NCBI RefSeq assembly: GCF_002245625.1
Contig: NZ_NOIG01000008.1
Span: forward strand, 124,001 to 188,000
DNA: 64,000 nucleotides
Direction of reading: 5' to 3'
Source: Acidovorax kalamii
GTDB lineage: Bacteria; Pseudomonadota; Gammaproteobacteria; Burkholderiales; Burkholderiaceae_C
Shown: piece after piece, positions 8,642 through 17,972 of the stretch
How positions within the stretch are numbered: the first letter of the stretch is position 1
Layout: every line of letters starts with the position of its first letter
Translations under genes and position numbers: made by a program
Notes under the pieces: model-generated
The model's database searches: none
The model's input: only the letters and a program-made list of their open reading frames with translations
What the model was told of the DNA's origin: nothing

Positions 8642-8911
8642 TCAACAGGCTATAGCCGCCAACTGGATGCCTCGCACCAGCTGGGCCCGCTGGACGGCCT
8701 CGCCCCGCACCACCAGGCCCGACGGCGCCACGCCCAGCGCACCGGCCAGCTTTTCGACGGTGGCGAGCGAGGCGATCACACTGCCGCGCTCGATCTCGCC
8801 CACATAGGAGCGGTTGAGGTCGGAGTGTTCGGCCAGGCGCTCCTGCGACCAGCCCCGGGCCTCGCGCGACTGCCGCACGGCCAGGCCAAAACCTTGGACC
8901 AGCGTGCTCAC
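8642..8911 (-). CDS. Small XRE-family HTH regulator
   Basis: 89-aa DNA-binding protein that is nearly all one Cro/C1-type helix-turn-helix domain (SQERLAEHSDLNRSYVGEIERG at about residues 22-43). It begins with GTG at 8911, overlapping the stop of the serine acetyltransferase gene (GTGA), so translation is probably coupled. There is no effector domain. Sitting inside the encapsulin operon, it is a likely local or autoregulator of this operon; that role is inference. Confidence 0.9.
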   Translation of the reverse strand: MSTLVQGFGLAVRQSREARGWSQERLAEHSDLNRSYVGEIERGSVIASLATVEKLAGALGVAPSGLVVRGEAVQRAQLVRGIQLAAIAC

Positions 8912-9840
8912 AGCGCAGCCCCCGCCAGTACCGAGGCAAAACGGTCCGACTCTTGCGAACTGGCCTGCGTGACATGGCTGCCAGCGGGCACGTCGTGCGT
9001 GACCCAGACATTGCCGCCAATCACGGCACCCCGACCCAGCGTGACGCGGCCCAGGATGGTGGCGCCCGCATAGATGACCACATCGTCCTGCACCACCGGG
9101 TGGCGGGGCAGGCCTTTTTGCAGATGGCCGTCGGCACCGGTGGGAAACCGCTTGGCACCCAGCGTGACGGCCTGGTACACCCGCACGCGCTCGCCGATCA
9201 CCGCCGTCTCACCAATCACCACGCCGGTGCCGTGGTCGATGAAAAAGCCTGCGCCAATCTGCGCGCCAGGGTGGATGTCGATGCCCGTTTCACTGTGCGC
9301 CAGCTCCGCCACGATGCGGGCCAGCAGGGGCAGGCCCAGCTGGTAGAGCCGGTGCGCCAGCCGGTGGTGGATCATGGCCAGGATGCCGGGGTAGCACAGC
9401 AGCACCTCATCCACGCTGCGCGCCGCCGGGTCGCCCTGGTAGGCCGCCAGCACATCGCTGTCGAGCAGGCGGCGGATGGCGGGCAGCGACTGCGCAAACG
9501 CCTGGGCCGACCGGCGCGCCTGTGCTTCCACATCCGACCCGTCCAGCGCCTGGCGGCGGGCGCTGTAGCGCAGCTCCAGCCCGATCTGCACGTGCAGCGC
9601 ATGCAAGGCGCTGTCCAGCGTGTGGGCCACATAGAAATCTTCGCTCTCCTGGCGCAGGTCGTAAGGCCCCAACCGCATGGGGAAGAGCGCACCCTTGAGC
9701 TGGTGCAGCACCTGGGCGAGGGCGTCGCGCGAGGGGAACTCGCGCTCGCCCGCATCCTGCACGCGGTTGTGCGCATCGCGCCACTCGCGCCGGGCCGCGC
9801 TCAGCGATTGCGCGATCTGTTCAATGTCGAAAAGGGCCAT
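8908..9840 (-). CDS. Serine O-acetyltransferase (EpsC/CysE type)
   Basis: 310 aa. Makes O-acetyl-L-serine from serine and acetyl-CoA, the acceptor for sulfide in cysteine synthesis. An N-terminal helical part of ~180 residues precedes a left-handed beta-helix with HSETGIDIHPGAQIG, DHGTGVVIGET and AVTLGAK, the usual catalytic His/Asp region and hexapeptide turns. The longer N-terminus resembles EpsC-type enzymes. Located between rhodanese and the XRE gene in the encapsulin operon, where it would supply cysteine precursor for the desulfurase cargo. Confidence 0.93.
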   Translation of the reverse strand: MALFDIEQIAQSLSAARREWRDAHNRVQDAGEREFPSRDALAQVLHQLKGALFPMRLGPYDLRQESEDFYVAHTLDSALHALHVQIGLELRYSARRQALDGSDVEAQARRSAQAFAQSLPAIRRLLDSDVLAAYQGDPAARSVDEVLLCYPGILAMIHHRLAHRLYQLGLPLLARIVAELAHSETGIDIHPGAQIGAGFFIDHGTGVVIGETAVIGERVRVYQAVTLGAKRFPTGADGHLQKGLPRHPVVQDDVVIYAGATILGRVTLGRGAVIGGNVWVTHDVPAGSHVTQASSQESDRFASVLAGAAL

Positions 9841-9904
9841 GGGGTGTCATGCCGGCTGTGCCGGTCTTTCCAATCTGCAAAAGTTCGGGGGTCCAGCGCG
9901 CTGT

Positions 9905-10384
9905 TCAGTCCTGCACCCAGGGCAACTGGTGAAAGCGCCAGCCATCGCCGCCGCCCCGGTGTTGCAGTTCATCGATCTCGCCCTCAAAGCCTTCGAGCAC
10001 GTTGAACACGTGGTGAAACCCGGCGGCCGCCGCCGCCTCGGCCGCCAGCACCGAGCGCTTTCCACTGCGGCACAGCAGCAGCACCACGGCGTCCTTGCCG
10101 CCGTCCTTGGCCAGCTTGGCTTCCAGCTCGCGCACAAAGCGCGGGTTGCGTGTGAGCGCCGTGCCCGTGGCCCAGGCCACATGCTGGCTGCCGGGCACAT
10201 GGCCCACAAACTTGCGCTCCTCGGCCGAACGCACGTCCACCAACACGGCCTGGCCCGACTGCACCAGTGCCCACGCCACCGCCGGGCGCACGCCACCGGC
10301 GTAGCTCAGCCCCTGGGCAGCGGCATCGGCGCGGGCAGCCTCCAAGGCTTCGGGCAGGGCGATCTCAAGGGCTTCGGCGGACAT
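9905..10384 (-). CDS. Rhodanese-like sulfurtransferase
   Basis: 159-aa single-domain rhodanese. The active-site loop CRSGKRS carries the persulfide-forming cysteine (VVLLLCRSGKRSVLAAEAA), and the CH2-like motif LVDVRSAEERKFVGHVPGSQHVAW is complete. Rhodaneses move sulfane sulfur between thiols. First gene of the encapsulin operon, with CCAGGAGA upstream of the ATG and 64 bp before the serine acetyltransferase. A role in loading or mobilising stored sulfur is inferred from context. Confidence 0.92.
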   Translation of the reverse strand: MSAEALEIALPEALEAARADAAAQGLSYAGGVRPAVAWALVQSGQAVLVDVRSAEERKFVGHVPGSQHVAWATGTALTRNPRFVRELEAKLAKDGGKDAVVLLLCRSGKRSVLAAEAAAAAGFHHVFNVLEGFEGEIDELQHRGGGDGWRFHQLPWVQD

Positions 10385-10444
10385 GGACGGGGTCTCCTGG
10401 AACGTGGGGGAAAGCGGTTTTGGGTGGGGATAGCCACCAATTTA

Positions 10445-10510
10445 TGCGGGGGTCCGCAAAAACCAAACGAATAAAAATCGTTTTCTTTACAACCAAATCA
10501 TCTGATGGGA
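10445..10510 (-). promoter_or_regulatory. Candidate promoter/operator of the encapsulin operon
   Basis: An AT-rich patch stands out in otherwise GC-rich DNA 60-125 bp upstream of the rhodanese gene. It contains an inverted repeat AAACGA-N7-TCGTTT (10465-10483) and, nearer the gene, a hairpin TGCGG-GGGT-CCGCA (10445-10458). TTGGTT/TTGTAA at about 10488-10496 on the minus strand could serve as a -35. LysR-type (for example CysB-like) control would fit a sulfur operon but is not proven. Confidence 0.4.
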
Positions 10511-10894
10511 ACGCAGAGAGCGAAAGAAGGGGCCCGGGCTGGCCGCAATCTCTGCGGAGAAAGGACTTGTCTCTTTGCGGCTTGCGCACCAGCAGGGAGC
10601 CAGGGGCTTGAAGGCGCCACCGGCGGCGCAAGAGGCCCCGGTGGCGCACACCGACACAGAGCCTGCAGCGAAGGGGGCTTGGAGGTATGGGGCGCCCGTC
10701 AGCGGGGGCTGCGGACTGTGTGCCCCGGGCGACGCGTTGAAGCCATCACGTACAAAGCGCTTGAACGTGTGCAGACCCCGCTCCCAGGCGAGAGGGAACG
10801 GGGCCCATGCCGACGACGCCCACCAAAGCGTCGCCAGCTTGCCTGCGCAGCGTGCGCGGCGTGCTGCCGAGGGAACGTCTGAGCTACAGGGCGC
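10511..10894. other. Intergenic region without a recognisable gene
   Basis: About 380 bp of GC-rich DNA between the upstream region of the encapsulin operon and the end of the ABC binding-protein gene. Open frames here have no family resemblance and no convincing ribosome binding site. Several short GC-rich palindromes occur, but none has the T-tract of an intrinsic terminator. Confidence 0.6.
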
Positions 10895-12154
10895 TTAGGA
10901 CGGCCGCTTCATCTGGCAGGACGTGGGCTGGGCGCTGATGTAGTTGTCCCATGCCACTTCGGAGCGGAAACCGTAGCCGGTCTTTTCGGCGTCGTACTTC
11001 ACGCCCTTGCTGCCCTGCTTGGCCCAGATGCCCAGGTACAGCGGGGCTTCGAGCTGGTGGTCGGTCTTGCGCATGCGCACCTCGCCCATGGGGCTCTTGT
11101 AGGTCATGTTTTCCAGCGCAAAAGCGACCTTCTTGGCGTCGGTGGACTGGGCCTTGCGCATGGCCTCACGCAGCATGTGCATGCTGTTCCAGTGAGCGGC
11201 AAACACAAAGTCGTCGCCTGTCTTCTTCTTGTAGTCCACGTAGATCTTTTCCAGCTCGGGGGTGGGGGCGTTGTGCACCCAGTTCCAGATCACCCCGACC
11301 TTGCCTTCGCCCCAGGGCCCGATCTGCGCGGGCGTGCCGGGGTTGTTGGCGTTGAGCGTGAAGTAGTTGATGTTCAGGCCGTAGTCGCGCGAGGACTTGA
11401 ACAACAGCGTAAGGTCGCTGCCCCAGTTGGAGGTGATGACGGTGTCGGCCTTGGTGGCGGCGATCTTGGCCACGTACGAGGCGAAATCGCGCGTCTGGGC
11501 GATGGGGATGAAGTCATCGCCCACGACCTCGATGTCAGGCCGTTTGCGCGCCAAGTATTCCTTGGCGGCCTTGGAAACCTGGCGGCCGTGGGTGTAATCC
11601 TGGTTGAGCAGATACACGCGCTTCACGTCCTTGCGGCCTTGCAGGTAGGTGGTCAGCGCCTCCATCTTCATCTCGCTCGACGGATAGAAGCGGAAGTGCC
11701 AGAAGCTGCAGCGCTCGTTGGTGAGCTGCGGGTCCATGGCGGCGTAGTTCAGGTACACGGTCGCGCGCTCGGGGTCGCGCTCGGCGAGCTTGTTGAGCGC
11801 ATCCACCAGCGCCAGCGCCACGCCCGAGCCACCGCCCTGGGTGATGTAGCGCACGCCCCGGTCGGTGGCGGCCTTGAGCGCGTTCAGGCTCTCCTGCGGT
11901 GTGCCCTTGTTGTCGAAGTCCATCACCTCGAACTTGGGCTCGTTGGGCCCGGCCTTGGCATTGACCTGCGCCACCACCTCACGCAGCTGGTTGAGCGAGC
12001 TTTGGCCGGTGAGCGCGAACGGGCCGGACAGCAGGTCGATAAAGCCGATCTTCACCGTCTCGGCCGCACCGGCATGCGCGGACATCACCAGCGCTGCGGC
12101 GCATGCGCCGGCCTTCAACCAATGGCGCGGCCATTTCCGGGGAACCAAATTCAT
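10895..12154 (-). CDS. Branched-chain amino acid-type ABC transporter periplasmic binding protein
   Basis: 419-aa periplasmic protein of the Leu/Ile/Val-binding class (Peripla_BP_6). It starts at the ATG at 12154 with GGAG upstream and has a Sec signal (KAGACAAALVMSAHAGAAE, cleavage after AGA/AHA). Mature N-terminus TVKIGFIDLLSGPFALTGQS is the standard first strand and ligand loop of the family. No permease or ATPase genes adjoin it; it lies 73 bp upstream of, and downstream from, an acyl-CoA ligase in the same direction, so it may bind an acid that the ligase activates. Ligand unknown. Confidence 0.9.
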   Translation of the reverse strand: MNLVPRKWPRHWLKAGACAAALVMSAHAGAAETVKIGFIDLLSGPFALTGQSSLNQLREVVAQVNAKAGPNEPKFEVMDFDNKGTPQESLNALKAATDRGVRYITQGGGSGVALALVDALNKLAERDPERATVYLNYAAMDPQLTNERCSFWHFRFYPSSEMKMEALTTYLQGRKDVKRVYLLNQDYTHGRQVSKAAKEYLARKRPDIEVVGDDFIPIAQTRDFASYVAKIAATKADTVITSNWGSDLTLLFKSSRDYGLNINYFTLNANNPGTPAQIGPWGEGKVGVIWNWVHNAPTPELEKIYVDYKKKTGDDFVFAAHWNSMHMLREAMRKAQSTDAKKVAFALENMTYKSPMGEVRMRKTDHQLEAPLYLGIWAKQGSKGVKYDAEKTGYGFRSEVAWDNYISAQPTSCQMKRPS

Positions 12155-12227
12155 GTCTGTCTCCGTGGGGTGGGTGGTTGGGAAAGAAAGGAAAGCCAAA
12201 ACCGAAGGCCGTCAGCGCATGGCCGTG

Positions 12228-13871
12228 TCATTCGCCGCCAAACACCGCGCCATGGCGCTGCCGCAGCTCGTTTTTCTGGACCTTGCCGGTGCCGCCCAGC
12301 GGCAGGCTCTCGACAAACAGCACGTCGTCGGGCAGCCACCACTTGGCCACGCGCTGCGCCAGAAAGTCCAGGATCTGCGCCTTGTCCAGCGACTGGCCTG
12401 GCTTGCGCACGATGAAGAGCAACGGGCGTTCGTCCCACTTGGGGTGCTTGACGCCGATGACCGCCGCCATGGCCACCGCAGGGTGGGCCACGGCGGCGTT
12501 CTCCAGGTCGATGGAGCTGATCCACTCGCCGCCTGACTTGATCACGTCCTTGGTGCGGTCGCGGATCTGCACCACGCCCTGCGGGTTGATGGTGGCGATG
12601 TCGCCCGTGGGGAACCAGCCATCGACCAGCGCCGAACGCTCGGCCTTGTGGTACCGGTCCACGATCCACTGGCCGCGCACCATCAGCTCGCCCTGCGCCA
12701 CGCCGTCGCGCGGCAGGCTGGCGCCGTTTTCATCCACCAGCTTGAGTTCGATGCCGAACACCGACTTGCCCTGCTTGGCCACCAGCGCGTGGCGGTCCTC
12801 GGGCGGCAGCTCGGCATCGGCCGCGCCCAGCACGCTCATGGTGGCAATGGCCGTGGTCTCGGTCATGCCCCAGCCGTGGCGCACTTCCACGTCGTACACG
12901 TCGTTGAACTTGGCGATCAGCGCCTTGGGCATGGCCGATCCGCCCACGCCCGTGCGCCGCATGGTGGTAAAGCGCAGCCCGTGCTGCTCCACATGCTGGA
13001 TCAGGCCCATCCAGATGGTGGGCACGCCCGCGCTGACGGTGACGCGCTCGGTCTCCATCAGCTCGTACAGGCTGGCAGCGTCCAGGCGCGGGCCGGGCAG
13101 CACCAGCTTGGCGCCGCCGATCAGCGCCGCATAGGGCAGGCACCAGGCGTTGATGTGGAACATGGGCACCACGGGCAGGATGGTCTCCCGCGCGCTGATG
13201 CTGAGCACGCCCGGCATGCAGGCCGACAGGGCGCTGAGCACGAGCGCCCGGTGCGAATACAGCACGCCCTTGGGGTTGCCGGTGGTGCCCGACGTGTAGC
13301 ACAGCGCCGCGCCAGCCTTTTCATCGCACAGGGGCCAAGTGAAGCGGTCGGCCTGGCGGGCCACCAGCGTCTCGTACGCCTCGACGCCGGTGACTCCTTG
13401 CAGGTCGATGGAGCCCAGCGTGTCGGCATCACACAGCGCCACCCAGTGCCGCACGCGGGGGCACGACGCCGCAATGGCACGCACCAGCGGCGCAAAGCTG
13501 GTGTCAAACAGCACCACCTCATCGTCGGCGTGGTTGACGATGTAGGCGAGCTGCTCGGGGTGCAGGCGCGGGTTGCAGGTGTGCATGACCATGCCGCTGC
13601 CCGACACGGCGTAATACGCCTCCAGGTGGCGGTGGTTGTTCCAGGCCAGCGACCCCACCACGCTGCCAGGGCGCAGGCCCAGCGCCTGCAATGCGTTGGC
13701 GAGCTGCCGGGCGCGCTGGGCCATGTCAGCAAAGCGGTAACGGTGCAGGCTTCCATCGGTATCGCGCGAGACGATCTGCTGATCGCCGTACTGGTTCTCG
13801 CCATGCTCAAGAATGGCCGAAATCAGTAAGGGTCGGTCCATCATGCTGCCGGGCTGGTGCTGCTGCTGCAT
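12228..13871 (-). CDS. AMP-forming acyl-CoA ligase
   Basis: 547-aa ANL-superfamily enzyme that adenylates a carboxylic acid and transfers it to CoA. Motifs: ATP loop [17 protein letters not shown] (~residue 185), [22 protein letters not shown] and the C-terminal lysine-containing KSGGEWIS plus [12 protein letters not shown]. The sequence is of the medium/long-chain or 3-methylmercaptopropionyl-CoA ligase (DmdB-like) subgroup; substrate uncertain. CCTAGGAGA precedes the ATG at 13871. It is followed at 73 bp by the ABC binding protein and is divergent from an MFS gene. Confidence 0.92.
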   Translation of the reverse strand: MQQQHQPGSMMDRPLLISAILEHGENQYGDQQIVSRDTDGSLHRYRFADMAQRARQLANALQALGLRPGSVVGSLAWNNHRHLEAYYAVSGSGMVMHTCNPRLHPEQLAYIVNHADDEVVLFDTSFAPLVRAIAASCPRVRHWVALCDADTLGSIDLQGVTGVEAYETLVARQADRFTWPLCDEKAGAALCYTSGTTGNPKGVLYSHRALVLSALSACMPGVLSISARETILPVVPMFHINAWCLPYAALIGGAKLVLPGPRLDAASLYELMETERVTVSAGVPTIWMGLIQHVEQHGLRFTTMRRTGVGGSAMPKALIAKFNDVYDVEVRHGWGMTETTAIATMSVLGAADAELPPEDRHALVAKQGKSVFGIELKLVDENGASLPRDGVAQGELMVRGQWIVDRYHKAERSALVDGWFPTGDIATINPQGVVQIRDRTKDVIKSGGEWISSIDLENAAVAHPAVAMAAVIGVKHPKWDERPLLFIVRKPGQSLDKAQILDFLAQRVAKWWLPDDVLFVESLPLGGTGKVQKNELRQRHGAVFGGE

Positions 13872-14147
13872 TGCCGTTGTCTCCTAGGATGTGCGCCTTG
13901 CTGCATCGCGGCACCCATAGGGGGCCGGTGCAGAGCCCTCTTTACCGGGGCGGGCACATCGTCGCAAACAACGCGGGGCGGGCTTGTCGTGTGCGCGACT
14001 GCAGCGAATGCAGACTGCGCGGCCCCTGCAGCCCACGCTGCCGAAACAAGACGGCGCGCCGCCGCCCGCTTGTGCACAATCGCCCCAGGTGATCCCGCCC
14101 TTCGCCGCAGCTTTACGCGGCCCCTCCTGCCCGTGTGGCGCTCTCGC

Positions 14148-15329
14148 ATGAACAGAAACCTGTGGCTGCTGGCCCTGTGCCAAGGCCTTTTTCTCACCAA
14201 CAACGTCGTCTTCATCGCCATCAACGGGCTGGTGGGCCTGCAGCTCGCGCCGTTTGGCTGGATGGCCACGCTGCCGGTGATGGGCTACGTGGTGGGCGGG
14301 GCACTGTCCACCCCGCTGGTGGCGCGCACGCAGTCGCGCTGGGGGCGCAAGGTGTCGTTCCAGATCGGGCTGGCCGTGGCCGTGGCATCGGCCGCCCTGT
14401 GTGCCTGGGCGGCGTTCAGCGCCAGCTTCTGGCTGCTGTGCACCGCCACGGTGGTGGCGGGCTACTACAGCGCCAATGGCGGGCTGTACCGCTTTGCCGC
14501 GGCCGAACTGGCCACGCCGGACTACCGTGAAAAGGCCGTGTCGCTGGTGCTGGCCGGTGGCCTGCTGGGGGCCGTGGCGGGCCCCAACCTGGCCAGCGCC
14601 ACGCGCACGCTGTTCCCGGTGCCTTTTGCGGGCGCCTACATTGCGCTGATCGGCGTGGCGCTGTTGTCCATGCTGTGCATGTCGGCCATTCGCTTCGAGG
14701 CGCAACCCGTGGTGCTCAATGCAGCGGGCCAGCGCGAGCAGGGCCGCCCCCTCACCGTGCTGATGCGCCAGCCCGCCTTCATCGTGGCCATTGTGGGCGC
14801 CGCGCTGGGCTACGGCGTGATGAACCTGCTGATGGCCGCCACGCCGCTGGCCATGCAGGTGTGTGGCTTTGACTTCGACGCCTCGGCGCTGGTGCTGGAA
14901 TGGCACGTGATCGGCATGTTCGCGCCCGGCTTTGTCACCGGCCACCTCATCAAGCGCTTTGGCGTGCTGCCCGTCATGGGCGTGGGCGTGCTGCTGAACT
15001 TTGCCTGCGTGGCCGTGGCGCTGATGGGCCTGGAGCTGCACCACTTCGGCATTGCGCTGTTCTTCCTAGGTGTGGGCTGGAACTTCCTGTTCACCGGCTC
15101 CACCACGCTGGCGATGACGGCCTACCGCCCGGAAGAGAAGGACCGCGCCCAGGCAGCCATCAACTTCTGCGTGTACGCCACGCTGGCGCTGAGTGCGTTT
15201 TCATCCGGCGTGCTGGTCACCACCCAGGGCTGGACGCTGCTGAACGCCGGGTCGCTGGTGCCCATCACCCTCACCGGGCTGGCGCTGCTGTGGCTGGCGC
15301 TGCAGCGCCGCCGCGCTGCGGTGGTGTGA
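14148..15329 (+). CDS. MFS transporter
   Basis: 393-aa integral membrane protein with 12 predicted segments. The start MNRNLWLLALCQGLFLTNN is typical of the YcaD/DHA-like MFS group, and the loop between helices 2 and 3 has the motif-A-like ARTQSRWGRKVSF. An upstream in-frame extension exists but is not membrane-like. The 276-bp gap before it is shared with the divergent acyl-CoA ligase. Its last 59 bp overlap the convergent LysR gene. Substrate unknown. Confidence 0.9.
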   Translation: MNRNLWLLALCQGLFLTNNVVFIAINGLVGLQLAPFGWMATLPVMGYVVGGALSTPLVARTQSRWGRKVSFQIGLAVAVASAALCAWAAFSASFWLLCTATVVAGYYSANGGLYRFAAAELATPDYREKAVSLVLAGGLLGAVAGPNLASATRTLFPVPFAGAYIALIGVALLSMLCMSAIRFEAQPVVLNAAGQREQGRPLTVLMRQPAFIVAIVGAALGYGVMNLLMAATPLAMQVCGFDFDASALVLEWHVIGMFAPGFVTGHLIKRFGVLPVMGVGVLLNFACVAVALMGLELHHFGIALFFLGVGWNFLFTGSTTLAMTAYRPEEKDRAQAAINFCVYATLALSAFSSGVLVTTQGWTLLNAGSLVPITLTGLALLWLALQRRRAAVV

Positions 15330-16230
15330 CGCCAGCGCCAGAGGCCGCCACCTCGGCCTGCAGCCACTGCGTGAAAGCCGCCACCGTGGGGTCGGGCTCG
15401 CGCGCAGGTGGCATGAACAGGCTGTAGCCCCGGGCCCCCGTGTCGGCATGTGGGTGGGCCAGGGCCAGCGTGCCCGCGTCCAGCTCGCGCTGCACAAAAT
15501 ACTGCGGCACCAGGCCCACGCCCAGGTCGGCGCGCACAGCCTCCACCAGCATCGAGAAAAGATCGAACCGGTGGCCGCCCAGCCGGTGTTCCGGCACGCG
15601 GGTGATGCCCGCGCGCGCAAACCAGTCGTCCCAAGCACCCAGGCGCGAGCTGAGCTGCAGCAGCGGCGCGGCGCGGAAGTCGCCCCTCGCCATGGCCCGC
15701 CGGTGGCGCGCGCCGGGCGCACACACGGCCACCACCACCTCGCGCATCAGCGGCGTGGCCTGGGCGCCGGGCCAGCTCGCATCGTCGTACTGCACGGCCA
15801 GGTCGAACGGCAGCTCGGCCATGTAGGTCTGCGTGGGAAACACCTGCAAATGCAGACTGCAGTGGCGGTGCCGGGCCAGAAAGGCAGGCAGGCGCGGCAG
15901 CAGCCAGCGCTCGGCAAACACGGGCACGCAGCCCACCAGCAGGCGCGTGCCGTCGGGCCGCTGGGCCATGGCTTCGAGCGTATGGTTCTGCAGCCGCAGC
16001 AGGTCGCCCACCACCTGGCCGTGGTAGCGCCGCCCGGCGGGCGTGAGGCGCGAGCCACGCGCGCTGCGCTCGAACAGCAGCACGCCCAGCTGGGCCTCCA
16101 GGTGGCGAATCTGCTGGCTGACGGCGCTGTGCGTGATGCACAGCTCCTCGGCCGCCTGGCTCACGCTGTGGTGGCGGGCCACGGCCTCGAAGGCCAGGAG
16201 GGCGCGGGTGCTGGGGATGTGGCGGTGCAT
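15271..16230 (-). CDS. LysR-family transcriptional regulator
   Basis: 319-aa regulator. N-terminal winged helix: MHRHIPSTRALLAFEAVARHHS with the recognition helix in AAEELCITHSAVSQQIRHLE, followed by a substrate-binding domain. The pattern (LRAFEAVAR, QQI, FER) resembles GcvA-type members. ATG at 16230 chosen; a TTG at 16245 is possible, and neither has a good Shine-Dalgarno. It overlaps the 3' end of the MFS gene by 59 bp and is divergent from the M20 peptidase gene, so either neighbour could be its target. Confidence 0.9.
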   Translation of the reverse strand: MHRHIPSTRALLAFEAVARHHSVSQAAEELCITHSAVSQQIRHLEAQLGVLLFERSARGSRLTPAGRRYHGQVVGDLLRLQNHTLEAMAQRPDGTRLLVGCVPVFAERWLLPRLPAFLARHRHCSLHLQVFPTQTYMAELPFDLAVQYDDASWPGAQATPLMREVVVAVCAPGARHRRAMARGDFRAAPLLQLSSRLGAWDDWFARAGITRVPEHRLGGHRFDLFSMLVEAVRADLGVGLVPQYFVQRELDAGTLALAHPHADTGARGYSLFMPPAREPDPTVAAFTQWLQAEVAASGAGVTPPQRGGAAAPATAAPAR

Positions 16231-16395
16231 GGAAGGGGCAGGCAAAGCGGGGAGGTGTAAGAAAAACTTTCAGCCCGCCAAATTAAAGCAAAGCGGGCGC
16301 CGCGCACTCGCGCGACGATGCGGGGCATGCAAGCTCCGCGCCCACGGTGGGGAGCTGCGCCTTTCATTGCTGCTTTTGCTTTGCCCTACCTTTCC

Positions 16396-17760
16396 ATGAC
16401 ATCCACTCCCTCCCGCATCCGCCGCCCCCACGCCACCCACGCGCTGTGCGCCATTGCCCTGGCCGCCGCCACCTGGACGGCGCCCGCCGCCGCACAAAGC
16501 GCCGTGGCCTCGGCGCCAGAGAAGCTCAGTCCCGCCGTGGAGACGGCCTTCACGCGCCTGCTGGCCGCGCCCCGCATCACCCAGCTGATGGACGCGGTGC
16601 GGGCCGACCACACCCGCTCCATCGACGACCTGAAGATGCTCACCGAGATCGAGGCGCCACCCTTCAAGGAGCAAAAACGCGCCGAGGCCTTTCTGGCGCG
16701 GCTGCAGGCCCTGGGCCTGACGCACGCCACCATCGACGCCGAAGGCAATGTGGTGGGCCTGCGCAAGGGCACGGGCAAGGGGCCCAAGCTGGTGATCTCG
16801 GCCCACCTGGACACGGTGTTCCCTGCGGGCACCGATGTGAAGGTGAAAGAGCAGGACGGCAAGCTAATGGCCCCCGGCATTTCGGACAACACCCGCAGCC
16901 TGGCCGTGCTGCTGTCGTGGCTCAAGGTGCTGAACGAGCAGAAGATCGAGACCGTGGGCGACCTGCTGTTTGTGGGCAATGTGGGCGAGGAGGAGCTGGG
17001 CAACCTGCGCGGCATGAAACACCTGTTTGCCGAGCACCGCGACATCGACGGCATGGTGGCCCTGGAGCCCGCCGCCGACGGCAACGTGCTGGTGCTGGGC
17101 ACGGGCAGCCACCGCTACGAGGTCACCTTCAAGGGCCCGGGTGGCCACAGCTACGCCGCATTTGGCCGCGTGCCCAGCGCCATCCACGGCATGGGCCGTG
17201 CCATTGCCAAGATCGCCGACATCAAGACCCCCAGCTACCCCAAGACCACCTTCACCGTGGGCACGGTGGGTGGCGGCACCTCGGTGAACACCATTGCGCC
17301 CGATGCGCGCATGGCGGTGGACATCCGCTCGGACGCGATGGCGCCGCTGCTGGAGACCGAAAAGAAAATCCTCGCCGCCATCGACGAGGCCGTGGCCGAA
17401 GAAAACCAGCGCTGGGGCGTGCAGTCGCTCAGCGTGTCGCACAAGCTGATTGGTGACCGCCCGGGCGGACAGACCGCATCGGACGCCCTCATCGTGCAGG
17501 CCGCCGTGCGCGCCAACCGCGCGCACGGCCGCAAGACCACCCTGGGCGGGGCGAGCACTGACGCCAACGTGCCCATGTCGCTGGGCATCCCGGCCATCGT
17601 GATGGGCGGCGGCGGCAAGACGGGCGGCTTTCATGCGCTGTCGGAGTGGATCGACCTGACCGACGCCTGGCAAGGCGCGCAGACCTCGCTCATCACCGTT
17701 CTGGGCCTGGTGGGTGTGCAGGGGGTGAGCGAGCCGCTGCTGGAAAAACGGAAGAAGTAA
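16396..17760 (+). CDS. Exported M20-family metallopeptidase
   Basis: 454 aa. The ATG at 16396 gives a Sec signal (HALCAIALAAATWTAPAAAQ). Metal ligands of the two-zinc M20 site are seen in ISAHLDTVF, GISDNTRSL, GNVGEEELGN and the late GGFHALSEW; the dimerisation domain includes GPGGHSYAAFG. Such enzymes release terminal residues from short peptides or hydrolyse acylated amino acids. Divergent from the LysR regulator with a 165-bp gap. Confidence 0.92.
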   Translation: MTSTPSRIRRPHATHALCAIALAAATWTAPAAAQSAVASAPEKLSPAVETAFTRLLAAPRITQLMDAVRADHTRSIDDLKMLTEIEAPPFKEQKRAEAFLARLQALGLTHATIDAEGNVVGLRKGTGKGPKLVISAHLDTVFPAGTDVKVKEQDGKLMAPGISDNTRSLAVLLSWLKVLNEQKIETVGDLLFVGNVGEEELGNLRGMKHLFAEHRDIDGMVALEPAADGNVLVLGTGSHRYEVTFKGPGGHSYAAFGRVPSAIHGMGRAIAKIADIKTPSYPKTTFTVGTVGGGTSVNTIAPDARMAVDIRSDAMAPLLETEKKILAAIDEAVAEENQRWGVQSLSVSHKLIGDRPGGQTASDALIVQAAVRANRAHGRKTTLGGASTDANVPMSLGIPAIVMGGGGKTGGFHALSEWIDLTDAWQGAQTSLITVLGLVGVQGVSEPLLEKRKK

Positions 17761-17772
17761 AAAGCCCTCCAT

Positions 17773-17798
17773 CCGTTCGGGCTGAGCCCGTCGAAGCC
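17773..17798. repeat. Short dispersed palindromic repeat
   Basis: GGGCTGAGCCCGTCGAA and its flanks can fold as a small hairpin (TTCGGGC with GCCC-GTCGAA) just after the M20 gene stop. Near-identical elements (usually reading GGCTGAGCCTGTCGAA) are, to my knowledge, common in betaproteobacterial genomes. Only one copy is in this window. It may act as a weak terminator. The rest of the 212-bp gap holds nothing recognised apart from the YidB-like ribosome binding site. Confidence 0.5.
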
Positions 17799-17972
17799 AG
17801 GGCACCGCCCCGGCGCAGGTAGTGGAAGAAAAGACCGGAAGAATTCACGTTTGTTGACACAGGGCATCGGCCCGGGTGCGTACCATCCGCCCTGGGGCGC
17901 CTGCGGGCGGGTTCCTCTCATCCGTCCTTCTTCCTCCCTTCCCCTTTCTTTTTTCTTCCGCAGGAGATCACC

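Noticed and set aside
10575-10898. 107-codon open frame upstream of the encapsulin operon
   Set aside because: No ribosome binding site, no domain, biased composition; treated as non-coding.
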